DNA of 64,000 bases. Origin: Octadecabacter sp. B2R22 (GTDB lineage Bacteria > Pseudomonadota > Alphaproteobacteria > Rhodobacterales > Rhodobacteraceae). Under the pieces are notes generated by a model. That model saw only the letters and a list, made by a program, of their open reading frames with translations. It made no database searches and had not been told where the DNA came from. The stretch is from NCBI RefSeq assembly GCF_018861045.1, contig NZ_JAHKQJ010000002.1, forward strand, positions 248,001 through 312,000, in the 5' to 3' direction. Within the stretch, counting starts at the first letter, position 1. Every line of letters begins with the position of its first letter. Positions 44,832-53,511 of the stretch are shown piece after piece. A program made the translations under genes and the position numbers.

Positions 44832-45467
44832 GTGACCCAGATGCTCGACGCCCCCAATCACGCGGACAACCACCACATCCCAGCTAACGTCGGCTGGTCT
44901 GCGATCATTCGCAAAGGTCAGATGATGCGCATCATCGATCTTGAAGGCCAACAGGCCGTTGATACGCTGTTTTACAGCGCCGACGATACGTCTGAACGTT
45001 ACTCGGCCCAAGATACCGTCCTTGCTCAAAAGTCCCCCTATGTCACCGAAGGCTCAGTGCTTCTGTCAAATGAAGGCAACCCGATGATGACGGTTGTACG
45101 TGATGCCGTTGGGGCGCACGACACCTCTGCCGGGGCGTGTTCTTGTGAGGCCAACACGGTCCGATTTGGCCATGAGGTGCGCCATCTGCACGCGTGCCGC
45201 GACAACTTCGTCACAGAGGCCGCCAAGTGGGGCATGGAGAAACGCGACATCGTGGCCAACGTCAACTTCTTCATGAATGTCCCGATTGAGCCCACGGGCG
45301 CGCTGGCCATTTCCGACGGGCTGTCTGCCCCCGGCAATTCTCTGGATCTGCGCGCAGAGATGGATGTGATCTGCCTGATTTCCAACTGCCCGCAGATCAA
45401 CAATCCCTGCAACGGGTTCAACCCGACGCCGGTTAACGTGCTGATCTGGACGCCTGAGGAAGACTGA
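44832..45467 (+). CDS. DUF1989 protein, carboxyguanidine deiminase-type subunit (UAAP2-like)
   Basis: A protein of 211 aa. IIRKGQMMRIIDLEGQQAVDTLFY, SERYSAQDTVLAQ and VLLSNEGNPMMTVVRDAVGAHDTSAGACSCEANTVRF are typical of the second protein of the pair, with clustered Cys/His that probably bind a metal. The pair should form a heteromeric deiminase. It ends 3 bases before the allophanate hydrolase gene. Confidence 0.82.
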   Translation: MTQMLDAPNHADNHHIPANVGWSAIIRKGQMMRIIDLEGQQAVDTLFYSADDTSERYSAQDTVLAQKSPYVTEGSVLLSNEGNPMMTVVRDAVGAHDTSAGACSCEANTVRFGHEVRHLHACRDNFVTEAAKWGMEKRDIVANVNFFMNVPIEPTGALAISDGLSAPGNSLDLRAEMDVICLISNCPQINNPCNGFNPTPVNVLIWTPEED

Positions 45468-45470
45468 CCC

Positions 45471-47255
45471 ATGGATTTACGCCTTTGCGAACTCGCCCGC
45501 CGTTATGCAGGCGGTGAAACCGTCACCTTTGTGATGAAACAGGTCCTTGCCGACTGTGACGCCTACAGCGACCCAGCGGTTTTCATCAAACGGCTGGATC
45601 AAGCTGATGTTCTGGCGCGTTCAGCAGAATTGGACGCTATCGATCCCGCAGACCGCGGGCGACTTCACGGCGTTCCCTTTGCAGTGAAAGACAATATCGA
45701 TGTGGCCGGATTACCGACCACGATGGGCATGGCAGGCGAACAGCCCATAGCCGAACGTACTGCGACGGCGGTGCAACGCGTGCTCGATCAAGGGGCCGTT
45801 CTGATTGGAAAGACCAATTTGGATCAGTTCGCTACGGGGCTGGTTGGTGTCCGATCACCTTATGGCGCACCCCATTCGGTGTTTGATGAAAAGATGATTT
45901 CGGGAGGCTCCAGTTCTGGATCGGGCGTCTCGGTTGCGGCGCATCTGGTTAGCTTTTCTTATGGCACAGATACCGCAGGATCAGGTCGCGTTCCGGCGGC
46001 GTTCAACAATATCGTCGGGGTCAAGCCAACCAAAGGCATGGTTCCGACCACGGGCGTGTTCCCTGCCAACAAAAGCCAGGATTGCCTGTCGGTTTTTGCG
46101 CTGACCGCGAAGGATGCCGATATGGTGCGTGGCATCATTTCAGGTGTAGACGGGGTAGACCCCTTTGCACGTGACGCCGCACCCGTAGGTTTGCCACAAG
46201 ACAGCCTTCGCATTGGTGTGCCAAGCGCCGCTTCGCTTGAATTCTTTGGCGACACACAGGCCGAGGATAACTACGCCGCCGCCTGTGCAGACCTCTCAAA
46301 AGCTGGCTACACACTTGTCCCGTTTGACTTTGACCCCTTCGCCGCAACCGCCCGTATGCTCTACGGCTCGGCTTGGGTGGCTGAGCGTACCCATGCCCTG
46401 AAACCTTGGCTTGATGCATCGCCTGATCCACTGCACCCAATCACCCGCGAGATTGTCGAGGACGGTTTGCAATACAGCGCTGTTGATACGTTCGATGCGA
46501 TATACAAAGCTGCCGAAGCGAAAGTCGCTCTTGATGTGGTTTGGAACGACATCGACGTGATGTGCGTGCCAACCACGCCGTCGTTCTATTCCTTGGCGGA
46601 ACTGGAGGCTGAGCCAATCCAGCTCAACAAACAACTTGGCTATTACACCAACTGCGTCAATCTGCTGGACTACGCAGCGATCGCTGTTCCGGCGGGGTTC
46701 CGCACAGACGGCTTACCCGCAGGTGTCACTCTCGTTGCACCGGCCTTCACGGATGCAGCACTTGCCCGCCTCGGAGGACAAATCCATCAGCTTTTGTCTA
46801 CAACCACCGGGCGGGACCGCCTTACCATTGCTGATCAGGACACGCCGGACGCAGCGGATGAGTCCTACATAGACATCGCCGTTGTCGGCGCTCATTTGAA
46901 GGGTATGCCTTTGAACAGCCAGCTTACAGAACGGGATGGTGTTCTGCGTGAAACCGTTCAAACCTCATCGGAATACAGGCTGTTTGCGCTTGCCGATACA
47001 ACGCCGCCCAAGCCTGGGCTTGTACGTGATCCCGAAAGTGGCGGGGCCGGTATTGAGCTGGAAATCTGGAGGCTCCCTGAAAGCACACTGGGTGGCTTCC
47101 TCAAACTCATTCCTGCGCCGCTTGGCTTGGGGACAATTATGCTTTCCGACGGGCGACAGGTGAACGGATTTATCTGTGAGAGCCGTGCATTAGGAAATGC
47201 CGTGGACATCACAGAATATGGAGGTTGGAAGACCTACCTTTCTAAGACGGCATAG
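45471..47255 (+). CDS. atzF: Allophanate hydrolase
   Basis: A protein of 594 aa. The amidase domain (residues 1-440) has the Ser-cisSer-Lys triad: Lys in VPFAVKDNIDVAGLPT, the serines in SGGSSSGSGVSVA and FSYGTDTAGSGRVPAAFN. The C-terminal domain (ISO: VVGAHLKGMPLNSQL, then GGFLKLIPAPLGLG and EYGGWKTYL) is the one specific for allophanate hydrolases. It degrades allophanate to ammonia and carbon dioxide. The cognate urea carboxylase is not present, so allophanate must come from another reaction, probably the upstream deiminase or hydrolase. Confidence 0.92.
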   Translation: MDLRLCELARRYAGGETVTFVMKQVLADCDAYSDPAVFIKRLDQADVLARSAELDAIDPADRGRLHGVPFAVKDNIDVAGLPTTMGMAGEQPIAERTATAVQRVLDQGAVLIGKTNLDQFATGLVGVRSPYGAPHSVFDEKMISGGSSSGSGVSVAAHLVSFSYGTDTAGSGRVPAAFNNIVGVKPTKGMVPTTGVFPANKSQDCLSVFALTAKDADMVRGIISGVDGVDPFARDAAPVGLPQDSLRIGVPSAASLEFFGDTQAEDNYAAACADLSKAGYTLVPFDFDPFAATARMLYGSAWVAERTHALKPWLDASPDPLHPITREIVEDGLQYSAVDTFDAIYKAAEAKVALDVVWNDIDVMCVPTTPSFYSLAELEAEPIQLNKQLGYYTNCVNLLDYAAIAVPAGFRTDGLPAGVTLVAPAFTDAALARLGGQIHQLLSTTTGRDRLTIADQDTPDAADESYIDIAVVGAHLKGMPLNSQLTERDGVLRETVQTSSEYRLFALADTTPPKPGLVRDPESGGAGIELEIWRLPESTLGGFLKLIPAPLGLGTIMLSDGRQVNGFICESRALGNAVDITEYGGWKTYLSKTA

Positions 47256-47315
47256 CGCGGTCAGGCAACCCGCTCATCTCCCTCCCCGAACTTACGGCAA
47301 CAGAAAGTAACTTCT

Positions 47316-47669
47316 ATGACAACTCCTATATCCCGTTCGCATACCAACGCGCGAATGTCCCAGATCGTTACACATGGTGATACGATCTACTTGGCTGGGC
47401 AGGTTGGCACCCCAAATGAGAGCGTCGCACAACAGACGCGCGATTGCCTTGCTTCGATCGAAAAACTGCTAGCCGAGGCCGGATCGGATCTGTCGCATAT
47501 GCTTCAGGCGACGATATGGCTGGCAGACATGGCTGACTTCGACGAAATGAACGCAGCTTGGGACGCATGGGTCCCTGAAGGCCAGGCACCGACCCGCGCC
47601 TGCGGCGAGGCACGCCTTGCCACACCGGACTACAAAGTTGAGATCATTCTGACCGCCGCACGGAAGTAA
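47316..47669 (+). CDS. RidA-family protein (enamine/imine deaminase type)
   Basis: A protein of 117 aa of the YjgF/YER057c/UK114 fold: NARMSQIVTHGDTIYLAGQVG, DCLASIEKLLAEAGSDLSHMLQATIWLADM and the C-terminal PTRACGEARLATPDYKVEI containing the conserved arginine and glutamate. RidA hydrolyses reactive enamines or imines. In this operon it may remove an imine made by the amidohydrolase or oxidase steps, as RutC does in pyrimidine breakdown; that is analogy. Confidence 0.85.
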   Translation: MTTPISRSHTNARMSQIVTHGDTIYLAGQVGTPNESVAQQTRDCLASIEKLLAEAGSDLSHMLQATIWLADMADFDEMNAAWDAWVPEGQAPTRACGEARLATPDYKVEIILTAARK

Positions 47670-47673
47670 TGGG

Positions 47674-48609
47674 ATGACTGCCAGTATCCCGGTCATTGAT
47701 GCAACGTCTCTTCCAGCTGGTTTTGGTTGGAAAAATGCGGTTGATGCAATTGCGAACGGGCACGAGCGGAGCCCTGCGAAAATCACCGATCAGTTCTTAA
47801 GCCGTGATCGTGATAGCTTCGTAAACCGTGCTGCGTGGATTAATGATTTCGGAATCGGAGTGAAATCCTTCACCGTTTTTCCTGAAAATGCCCAAGTTCA
47901 AAGACCGTCCGTACAGGGCGCAATGCTGATCTTCGACGATAAAACAGGCGCACCACTTGCCGTTGTCGATAGTGGTTTGGTGACTTACTGGAAAACGGCG
48001 GCAGACTCTGTCTATGGCGCGTCTTTGCTGGCCCGCACTGACAGCAAGACCCTTTTGATTATCGGGGCCGGCGTCGTCGCGAACAGTCTCGTCGACGCTT
48101 ATTCAACGCTTTTCCCAGATTTGGCGCACATAATGATTTGGGGGCGGTCCCCTGAAAAAAGCCGCGCATTGGCGTTACGGCACGCCGGCCAAAAAGCAAA
48201 GGTTGAGGCGATTACCGATCTGGAAGCTGGCGTGAAGCAGGCCGACATTATTTCGACCGCGACAATGTCACAAAACCCGATCCTATTGGGGAAATGGGTT
48301 GCGCCCGGCACACATGTCGACCTGATTGGGGCATTCAAGTCTGACATGCGTGAAGCAGATAATGAATTGCTTGGTCGCGCACAAATATGTGTGGACAGCT
48401 TTGAAACCACGCTTGATCATATCGGCGAGCTGCTGATCCCGCTGCGGGAGGGCACGATTTCCAGGTTGGATGTGGTGGGTGACCTCTATGATCTGACCCA
48501 GAAACAAGTTGGCAGGCCTTCACGTGATACCACCACCGTGTTCAAAAACGGCGGCGGTGCGCATCTTGATCTGATGATTGCTAAGGCTTTGTTCGACTGG
48601 CACAGGTGA
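47674..48609 (+). CDS. Ornithine cyclodeaminase/mu-crystallin family protein
   Basis: A protein of 311 aa. The NAD-binding Rossmann segment reads TLLIIGAGVVANSLVDAY. Family signatures are GLVTYWKTAADSVYGASLL, with the catalytic-region lysine, and APGTHVDLIGAFKSDMREAD. The family includes ornithine and other cyclodeaminases and imino-acid reductases. It starts 4 bases after the ridA-like stop and ends module B. The substrate is unknown; a cyclic imine partner of the RidA protein is a reasonable guess. Confidence 0.85.
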   Translation: MTASIPVIDATSLPAGFGWKNAVDAIANGHERSPAKITDQFLSRDRDSFVNRAAWINDFGIGVKSFTVFPENAQVQRPSVQGAMLIFDDKTGAPLAVVDSGLVTYWKTAADSVYGASLLARTDSKTLLIIGAGVVANSLVDAYSTLFPDLAHIMIWGRSPEKSRALALRHAGQKAKVEAITDLEAGVKQADIISTATMSQNPILLGKWVAPGTHVDLIGAFKSDMREADNELLGRAQICVDSFETTLDHIGELLIPLREGTISRLDVVGDLYDLTQKQVGRPSRDTTTVFKNGGGAHLDLMIAKALFDWHR

Positions 48610-48784
48610 TCGACGAAGCTGTTGCTGCTCAAGCCAAGACCTATTGATCTTGAAAAGTGACGCGAGCGGATGCCCTTGTGCAGCGCGAGTAACTGCTGCG
48701 CACCTATCAGGTCGGCTTTTCTCGCGGTCGGTTCCATTATCGCAACTCTCCCGGCTCAATTCTATCCTGTGAACGCTCATTGCT

Positions 48785-48846
48785 ACACATGAAAGAAAAT
48801 GCTGCATGAACAATAGGCACGATTGCACAAGTCCGGCTTGTCCCGC
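48785..48846 (+). repeat. Degenerate intergenic repeat, copy 2
   Basis: ACATGAAAGAAAATGCTGC, then TTGCACAAGTCCGGCTTG and TCCCGC. Same order of blocks as at 38682 and 48959. Confidence 0.5.
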
Positions 48847-48958
48847 GACATGATTTTTGAGCGATCATGCCGCGAAAGGTTGGTTTGGTCTTACCTAGTT
48901 TTGTCGCTCTGAATGGCTGGTTCGGTGAAACCTGCTTCGCTTCCAAAAGCCCGCCGCT

Positions 48959-49020
48959 GCACATGCGAAGGAATGCTGCGTCGGCAATGGCTGCACAAGC
49001 AAAAGGCGGGTTTGTCCCAC
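48959..49020 (+). repeat. Degenerate intergenic repeat, copy 3
   Basis: ACATGCGAAGGAATGCTGC, GGCAATGGCTGCACAAGC and GGGTTTGTCCCAC follow the same block order as the other copies. Confidence 0.5.
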
Positions 49021-49227
49021 GAACCGTGAATTCACCGCACGTCTGATGTTGCAGTTGCGGCGAAGGTCCGGTCTGACGGGCCTCAGCGCTGCATACTCGA
49101 AATAAGGCGAACGGCAACTAAGCGGTCACCGTAAAAATTCCTCTGTGCAGGGTTGCTCCGGTAGCCAAATGGCTGAAACAACGCTTTATGACTTCCCTAA
49201 CCTATGCACTTGAATGGAGTTTGAGAT

Positions 49228-49551
49228 ATGATCCGGATCAATACCCCCGACGGACCCATTGATGCGGAAGCGGAAATCAGAGGCATTCCGATCAACCCTT
49301 TGAACCCACCGACAATGGAACACGTTGCTCCAATCCGGCGCTGGGAGAACGGTTCAGAACGTGTCTGGGCAAGGCAACCTTGGATTGTCGAAGTCAGCGG
49401 CGGATTTCAGGTCTTTTGCATCCAACCGGCCCAGACTTACCCTACTTCATGGGGAGTGTTCGAAACACTGCAGAAGGCGGCGTTCTGCATCCTTGACGCG
49501 CCTGAGACACCCGTTCAGGTCAGTTGGTTAGAAAGTGATCTTGATTTCTAA
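49228..49551 (+). CDS. Hypothetical protein
   Basis: A protein of 107 aa with a good ribosome site (GGAG before the ATG). No signal peptide or membrane segment. The middle (RQPWIVEVSGGFQVFCIQPAQTYP) looks like a small alpha/beta fold and the end (LQKAAFCILDAPETP) is helical. I do not recognise a family. It stands alone between the repeat-rich gap and a convergent gene at 49650. Confidence 0.6.
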   Translation: MIRINTPDGPIDAEAEIRGIPINPLNPPTMEHVAPIRRWENGSERVWARQPWIVEVSGGFQVFCIQPAQTYPTSWGVFETLQKAAFCILDAPETPVQVSWLESDLDF

Positions 49552-49630
49552 GAATGGCAGAATAATTTGGTGCGTGGTGGTAATTAATGTCAGTTATTTG
49601 CCTGCGTATCGCCTGCTGGCAGGGCTCACA

Positions 49631-49667
49631 CCAATGCAAAGCGATCCTATCAAATCGCTCGCATTGG
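49631..49667. repeat. Long hairpin between convergent genes
   Basis: CCAATGCAAAGCGAT (49631-49645) and ATCGCTCGCATTGG (49654-49667) pair along almost their whole length with an 8-base loop. The right arm covers the last codons of the minus-strand gene. No T-run, so it is not a standard terminator. Confidence 0.5.
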
Positions 49668-50057
49668 CTTGGTAAGGTCTAGCCAGTTCAAATGGGTGAC
49701 GGCCAGTCCGTGCTCCGCAGCAGAAGTTTCGATCTGGTTACTGGGCATGGTGCTATCATGCGCCACCAGCAGCAGGGTGTCTTTGCCTGCCTCTCGAAGC
49801 CTTCCGAAAACGTCGGCCGAAGCTGTTTGTTCAGGCCTATCGTCATCTTTCAGACCGTATTTCAACTCGGCGTAACCTGCGATTAGCTTTTGCAGAAATT
49901 CGACGTGAAACCCGTACTGCGCCACGACGCCCTCTATAAGAACGACTGTGTCAAAATACTGGGGAGCAAAGCGCATGAACAATTCTGGATCGGACAAGCT
50001 TTGAAAATCCAAGTCTAATGGAACAAGGACACTTGTTTTGGCTGATGGTTTGAGCAC
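49650..50057 (-). CDS. Hypothetical protein
   Basis: A protein of 135 aa starting at a GTG with AAGGG upstream. The sequence suggests a soluble alpha/beta fold (SVLVPLDLDFQSLSD, FDTVVLIEGVVAQYG and KDTLLLVAHDSTMPSNQIET). The last stretch resembles the strand-turn of nucleotidase- or hydrolase-like folds, but no catalytic signature is complete. Function unknown; accessory location in the element suggests cargo. Confidence 0.55.
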   Translation of the reverse strand: MLKPSAKTSVLVPLDLDFQSLSDPELFMRFAPQYFDTVVLIEGVVAQYGFHVEFLQKLIAGYAELKYGLKDDDRPEQTASADVFGRLREAGKDTLLLVAHDSTMPSNQIETSAAEHGLAVTHLNWLDLTKPMRAI

Positions 50058-50172
50058 GTATTGGACCCTTATTCTGGATGTTGTAGCAGTGGTTTGTTCT
50101 ATCGTCGTTGTTGATTGGCCGACTTGGCTTCATCACTGACGCGCTGAAAACGCGACTAATGGTGACGAGGTC

Positions 50173-51936
50173 CTAGCCGGGCGGCCAAGAGATATCCCAT
50201 ACCTTTTCACGATCATAATTTAGTTTTTCTTCCAGTTCGCGCACGGCTCGCAGCGTAGCCTGCCAGTCGTTATACGCGTCACGAAGCTGGCCGTAAGGGC
50301 TCACAGGATCGTAACGATTATCTTGAGATTTCTTGAGCTTCTTCTTGATTAGAAGGCGGTCAGGCAGCGCGAACCGTTCGATTTCGCCGATTGGGATCGC
50401 GGGACTTCGGTCCCCGATTGCCAACTTCGACCAGGTGTCCTGAACCTTAGATGTCAAAAGATACATGAATAGAATCCTCGGATCGCAATAAGGCGGTGCT
50501 TCCTCGCCTGACCTTTGCTTTCGTGCCCTGAAGATCAGGAGTGATTGAGCGGCCCAAAGATCTGTTTGTTCAATATCGTCGTCGGTTATGTAGCATACCC
50601 GACCGATCGAGCCACGATGCGCAAATACGACATCATTTCTGCGGAGCTTCTGGGGTTCGAGATTGCTCTCTGTTCCCTTTCTGACTTGAATTTCTCGGTA
50701 AGAGCCGGATAGATCACCGCGCTCTGAAATATCGCTTGGCCGAAGTTCTTTTATGGCAAATTCGCCGTTGGGATCCTTTTTCGTTGTTTTGGGCCTGATG
50801 ATTTTAAACAGCTGAATCAGCTTGTGCTTGGGGGGAGTCCGACTGTTTTTGAAAACAGCTCCAATGCTGTTGCCTCCAGTGGGGCCGACGGCCAGATAGC
50901 GGCGCGGGCTTAGCAAGCTGCCAGCGGCTTTTATTTCATCAATAGAAACGGACGTGGATTTCCCAGGGAACACCAGGCCGCTAAATTCAAGGCTGTCAAA
51001 TTCTGGCTGCGAAGCAGATGATCCCATTCTTATCTGTTCTGACATATCGTCGGACGCGGTTGTTTCGATCGCTATCAAGTGAGGCGAGCTGAGCGATAAT
51101 TCTGTGATCCGTCTGATGCGCAATTTTTGTAAAAGGTTTTGCCTTGTCCTCAGGCGCGATTGTTTTGGCGAGGTTGCAAAGGTGTGCGAGACTAAGGCTA
51201 ACGCCTCGGGCTCAGCTAAGCTGAGGTAGTTCATCATGACGCTTTCTAGGTCATATTTTCCGCGATCAACCGCACGGGGCAGGCCGGACTTTCGCACGCT
51301 TTTATCAAGCTCCGGTGCATTGGAGGCCGTAAACCCTGTTGGCGGAAACGTCACCTCTAGTTCTGGTGGTTCCGTATCTGGTTCGCCATTAATGAGCGCG
51401 TCTGGATTCCAAGGCGGACCTGATTCGACGTAGATTGGCACCTCTAAGAACAATGCTGCCATGGCCATTAAGTAAACTTCTGGTCCAACCCCAGAGAACC
51501 TAACCTCAAACTTCATTCTTTGGGCTATTTGCAATTCCCTCGTATGTCGGAGGCAAAGCAGGATCATCTTCGAGAAAGAAAATCTGACGGCTGATTTTTG
51601 GGTAGTTAGCCTGAGCAAGGTCTTTTGAAGATCGTCTTCTTTAATTTGCGTATGCCCTATCGCCGCGCCGATAAGTTCATAGGCCTTTTCAAATCGCCCC
51701 TCATGTCCGAGGCTTTCTAGGTATCTGACCGTATCTTCTAATGCTCCTCGGGAGGCTGGGTAATAAGGATCAATACCAAGGCGGCCTTCGGTCGACGAAA
51801 GCCTGGTTAAGTCGCGATCATCGCTTCTAAAGCGGATCCCAAATTGGAAAAGCCTTGTGAGGCCTTCGACAGTCTTGGTGTCGACTTCCAATGGCATTTC
51901 TAAATTCGGCAATGGCCTTCTCCCCGTGTTCGGCAC
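50173..51936 (-). CDS. Methyltransferase-remnant/type I specificity-like fusion protein
   Basis: A protein of 587 aa in three parts. Residues 1-200 are not recognised. Residues about 225-310 (YDLESVMMNYLSLAEPEALALVSHTFA and RQNLLQKLRIRRITELSL) look like the end of the catalytic domain of an N6-adenine DNA methyltransferase, but no S-adenosylmethionine motif or NPPY box is visible anywhere. Residues about 335-587 resemble a target-recognition domain of type I restriction systems (PQKLRRNDVVFAHRGSIGR, DLWAAQSLLIF and a final coiled coil LRAVRELEEKL). It could be a defence or DNA-binding cargo protein. No restriction subunit lies beside it. A palindrome at 51985 sits upstream. Confidence 0.55.
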   Translation of the reverse strand: MPNTGRRPLPNLEMPLEVDTKTVEGLTRLFQFGIRFRSDDRDLTRLSSTEGRLGIDPYYPASRGALEDTVRYLESLGHEGRFEKAYELIGAAIGHTQIKEDDLQKTLLRLTTQKSAVRFSFSKMILLCLRHTRELQIAQRMKFEVRFSGVGPEVYLMAMAALFLEVPIYVESGPPWNPDALINGEPDTEPPELEVTFPPTGFTASNAPELDKSVRKSGLPRAVDRGKYDLESVMMNYLSLAEPEALALVSHTFATSPKQSRLRTRQNLLQKLRIRRITELSLSSPHLIAIETTASDDMSEQIRMGSSASQPEFDSLEFSGLVFPGKSTSVSIDEIKAAGSLLSPRRYLAVGPTGGNSIGAVFKNSRTPPKHKLIQLFKIIRPKTTKKDPNGEFAIKELRPSDISERGDLSGSYREIQVRKGTESNLEPQKLRRNDVVFAHRGSIGRVCYITDDDIEQTDLWAAQSLLIFRARKQRSGEEAPPYCDPRILFMYLLTSKVQDTWSKLAIGDRSPAIPIGEIERFALPDRLLIKKKLKKSQDNRYDPVSPYGQLRDAYNDWQATLRAVRELEEKLNYDREKVWDISWPPG

Positions 51937-51984
51937 CTTGCCAGAACTCTATGCCGAAAGAAAGGTCAATTGAAGATTGTAAAC

Positions 51985-52007
51985 TATCTATCAGCTGCTG
52001 ATAGATA
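51985..52007. promoter_or_regulatory. Perfect palindrome upstream of the 587-aa gene
   Basis: TATCTATCAGC-T-GCTGATAGATA, an 11-bp perfect inverted repeat with a one-base centre, 48 bases before the start codon of the minus-strand gene. It has the form of a dimeric repressor operator. Confidence 0.55.
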
Positions 52008-52833
52008 CGAATCTGTTTTTGCTACGATCCTCGTATTATTCGGTATTTCCGCTTAGATTGAATTCACAAACTAGACGCCACCGCTGCTCAGGTCAGTGAG
52101 AAAGGATCGAAGATGCTAAGTGACTCCAAAATGATCAGTGCCAACGGTGCGGTGCATGTTGCACATCCTGCAATCAAGTTGCGCTTCAGCATGATCGAAA
52201 AGCACGAATCACGGTCATGCCTTTGCTCTCCGGAGATGCGCTTTTTTCATCCTGGCTCCAAAAGTCGGGTCAAAAATAAATCACGACTATTTCAGTCGGG
52301 TAATTTTTCGCACGTTCAGCAGGAGCCATACGAAGGCGATGCTGTTTCCTATTTTGTGGGTGAGATGTCGAGGTGCGCTAATGCAATCCGTTGCGCATAT
52401 GCGAAAACGCACACTGTGAGAATTATCTAGTGTGTTGAATTTAATAATAAAAATGTTCACGATTGGTGAATGCCGCGCTATCCTATGTACGACCAGAGTA
52501 TGGACGTCAGACACAAGAAAGGAACGATCATGACCGAACCTTAAAAAAGAAAAATGCGACCTGCGCCAACAGATCGCGATAATTCCTGAAAGACCAAAGT
52601 CTTCCTCTAAGCAAGGATTGGGTACCACTTACGTGGGTCCATTTCAAGGACATCGGTTTTTCAAACAATCCTGATCTCGCTCCAAGTCATCTTTTGATGG
52701 CAACGGGGGAGGTGCGTCTCGAGCTTAAATCGCCGTCCGTAATGGACGTTATGCGAACCGGTCGAGACCGCCTGACGGGATCTTTCTTTTCCATCCTCGG
52801 GGAACCACCCCAACTCAATTGAAAGACAAGAAA
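52008..52833. other. Gap of about 830 bases upstream of tnsA, no confident gene
   Basis: An open frame at 52113-52430 (105 aa) has no recognisable features and a basic, Ser/Cys-rich composition unlike a real protein. A small dyad TTCAC-GATTG-GTGAA (52456-52470) follows an AT-rich stretch that could hold a promoter for the transposition genes. Confidence 0.4.
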
Positions 52834-53511
52834 ATGTCCATCCATTTCCAAACTTGCGGCATCCGCCTTCCTGAAGCCAGCCGTGGCGATCGCAAGACCA
52901 AAGTCGGGTCAACACAACATTTTACTGGCGGAGGCGTCTTCGGCGACGACCAGGGTTTCCGCCTTGGTCTTGAGAGCCATCTCGAAAAAAACGCAGCCTT
53001 GCTGTTGTCGGCACGTTCTTCAACGCTTGGTCTCCGCGAACAGGTTTCGTTCGATTGGTATGACGAGCATGGTGAGTACCATACGCATTACATCGACCAT
53101 GTGGCGACGCAGATTGATGGAGATGTTGTTGGCTATGCTGTCCGCCCTATGGAGCGAGAGAACCTCGAGTATCTCGCAAAACTGGCACGTATCAAGGAGC
53201 AGGCTATTCAGCAGTGTTTTCTGGATGATTTCGTACTGTTTACGGAACAAGATGTATGTCGGGTTGAGCTGTTCAACGCCGAGCTATTCCATGCCGTACG
53301 TCGCCCAGATTGCTTTGCCGATCCCGTCATGCAGGACGTAGCTGCTTCGTCAGTTGGCGTGACGACGATCGATGATTTGGTCAACGAGTCCGGCCTTGAC
53401 GGTATGGGTTTTCGGGCTGCGGTTCGCTTCATCAAATCCGGCCACCTTCAGATGGTTCGTTACGAACGCATCGAGCGTTCCTCGGAGGTTTTCCGGGCGC
53501 GTTCGATCTGA
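52834..53511 (+). CDS. tnsA: TnsA-like transposon endonuclease, active site altered
   Basis: A protein of 225 aa (230 from an alternative start at 52819). It follows the TnsA N-terminal pattern: LESHLEKNAALLLSARSST with the first acidic residue (E47 or E51), then REQVSFDWYDEHGEYHTHYIDH with D88. Normal TnsA next has Q/E-x-K before a proline; here the aligned stretch is GYAVRP, giving Ala102 and Arg104. If the alignment is right, the nuclease would be weak or dead, and 5'-end cutting may be lost. The C-terminal half is helical and would contact TnsC. It precedes tnsB by about 375 bases. Confidence 0.7.
   Translation: MSIHFQTCGIRLPEASRGDRKTKVGSTQHFTGGGVFGDDQGFRLGLESHLEKNAALLLSARSSTLGLREQVSFDWYDEHGEYHTHYIDHVATQIDGDVVGYAVRPMERENLEYLAKLARIKEQAIQQCFLDDFVLFTEQDVCRVELFNAELFHAVRRPDCFADPVMQDVAASSVGVTTIDDLVNESGLDGMGFRAAVRFIKSGHLQMVRYERIERSSEVFRARSI

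Larger units (their letters stand above)
48610..49227. other. Gap of 618 bases with two repeat copies
   Basis: No gene was recognised. Copies 2 and 3 of the degenerate repeat lie here, with related sequence (GCGAAAGGTTGGTTTGGTC and GCGAAGGTCCGGTCTGAC) after each copy. Confidence 0.5.

Noticed and set aside
52113-52430. Open frame of 105 codons upstream of tnsA
   Set aside because: Composition and lack of any motif suggest chance; kept only as part of the gap description.
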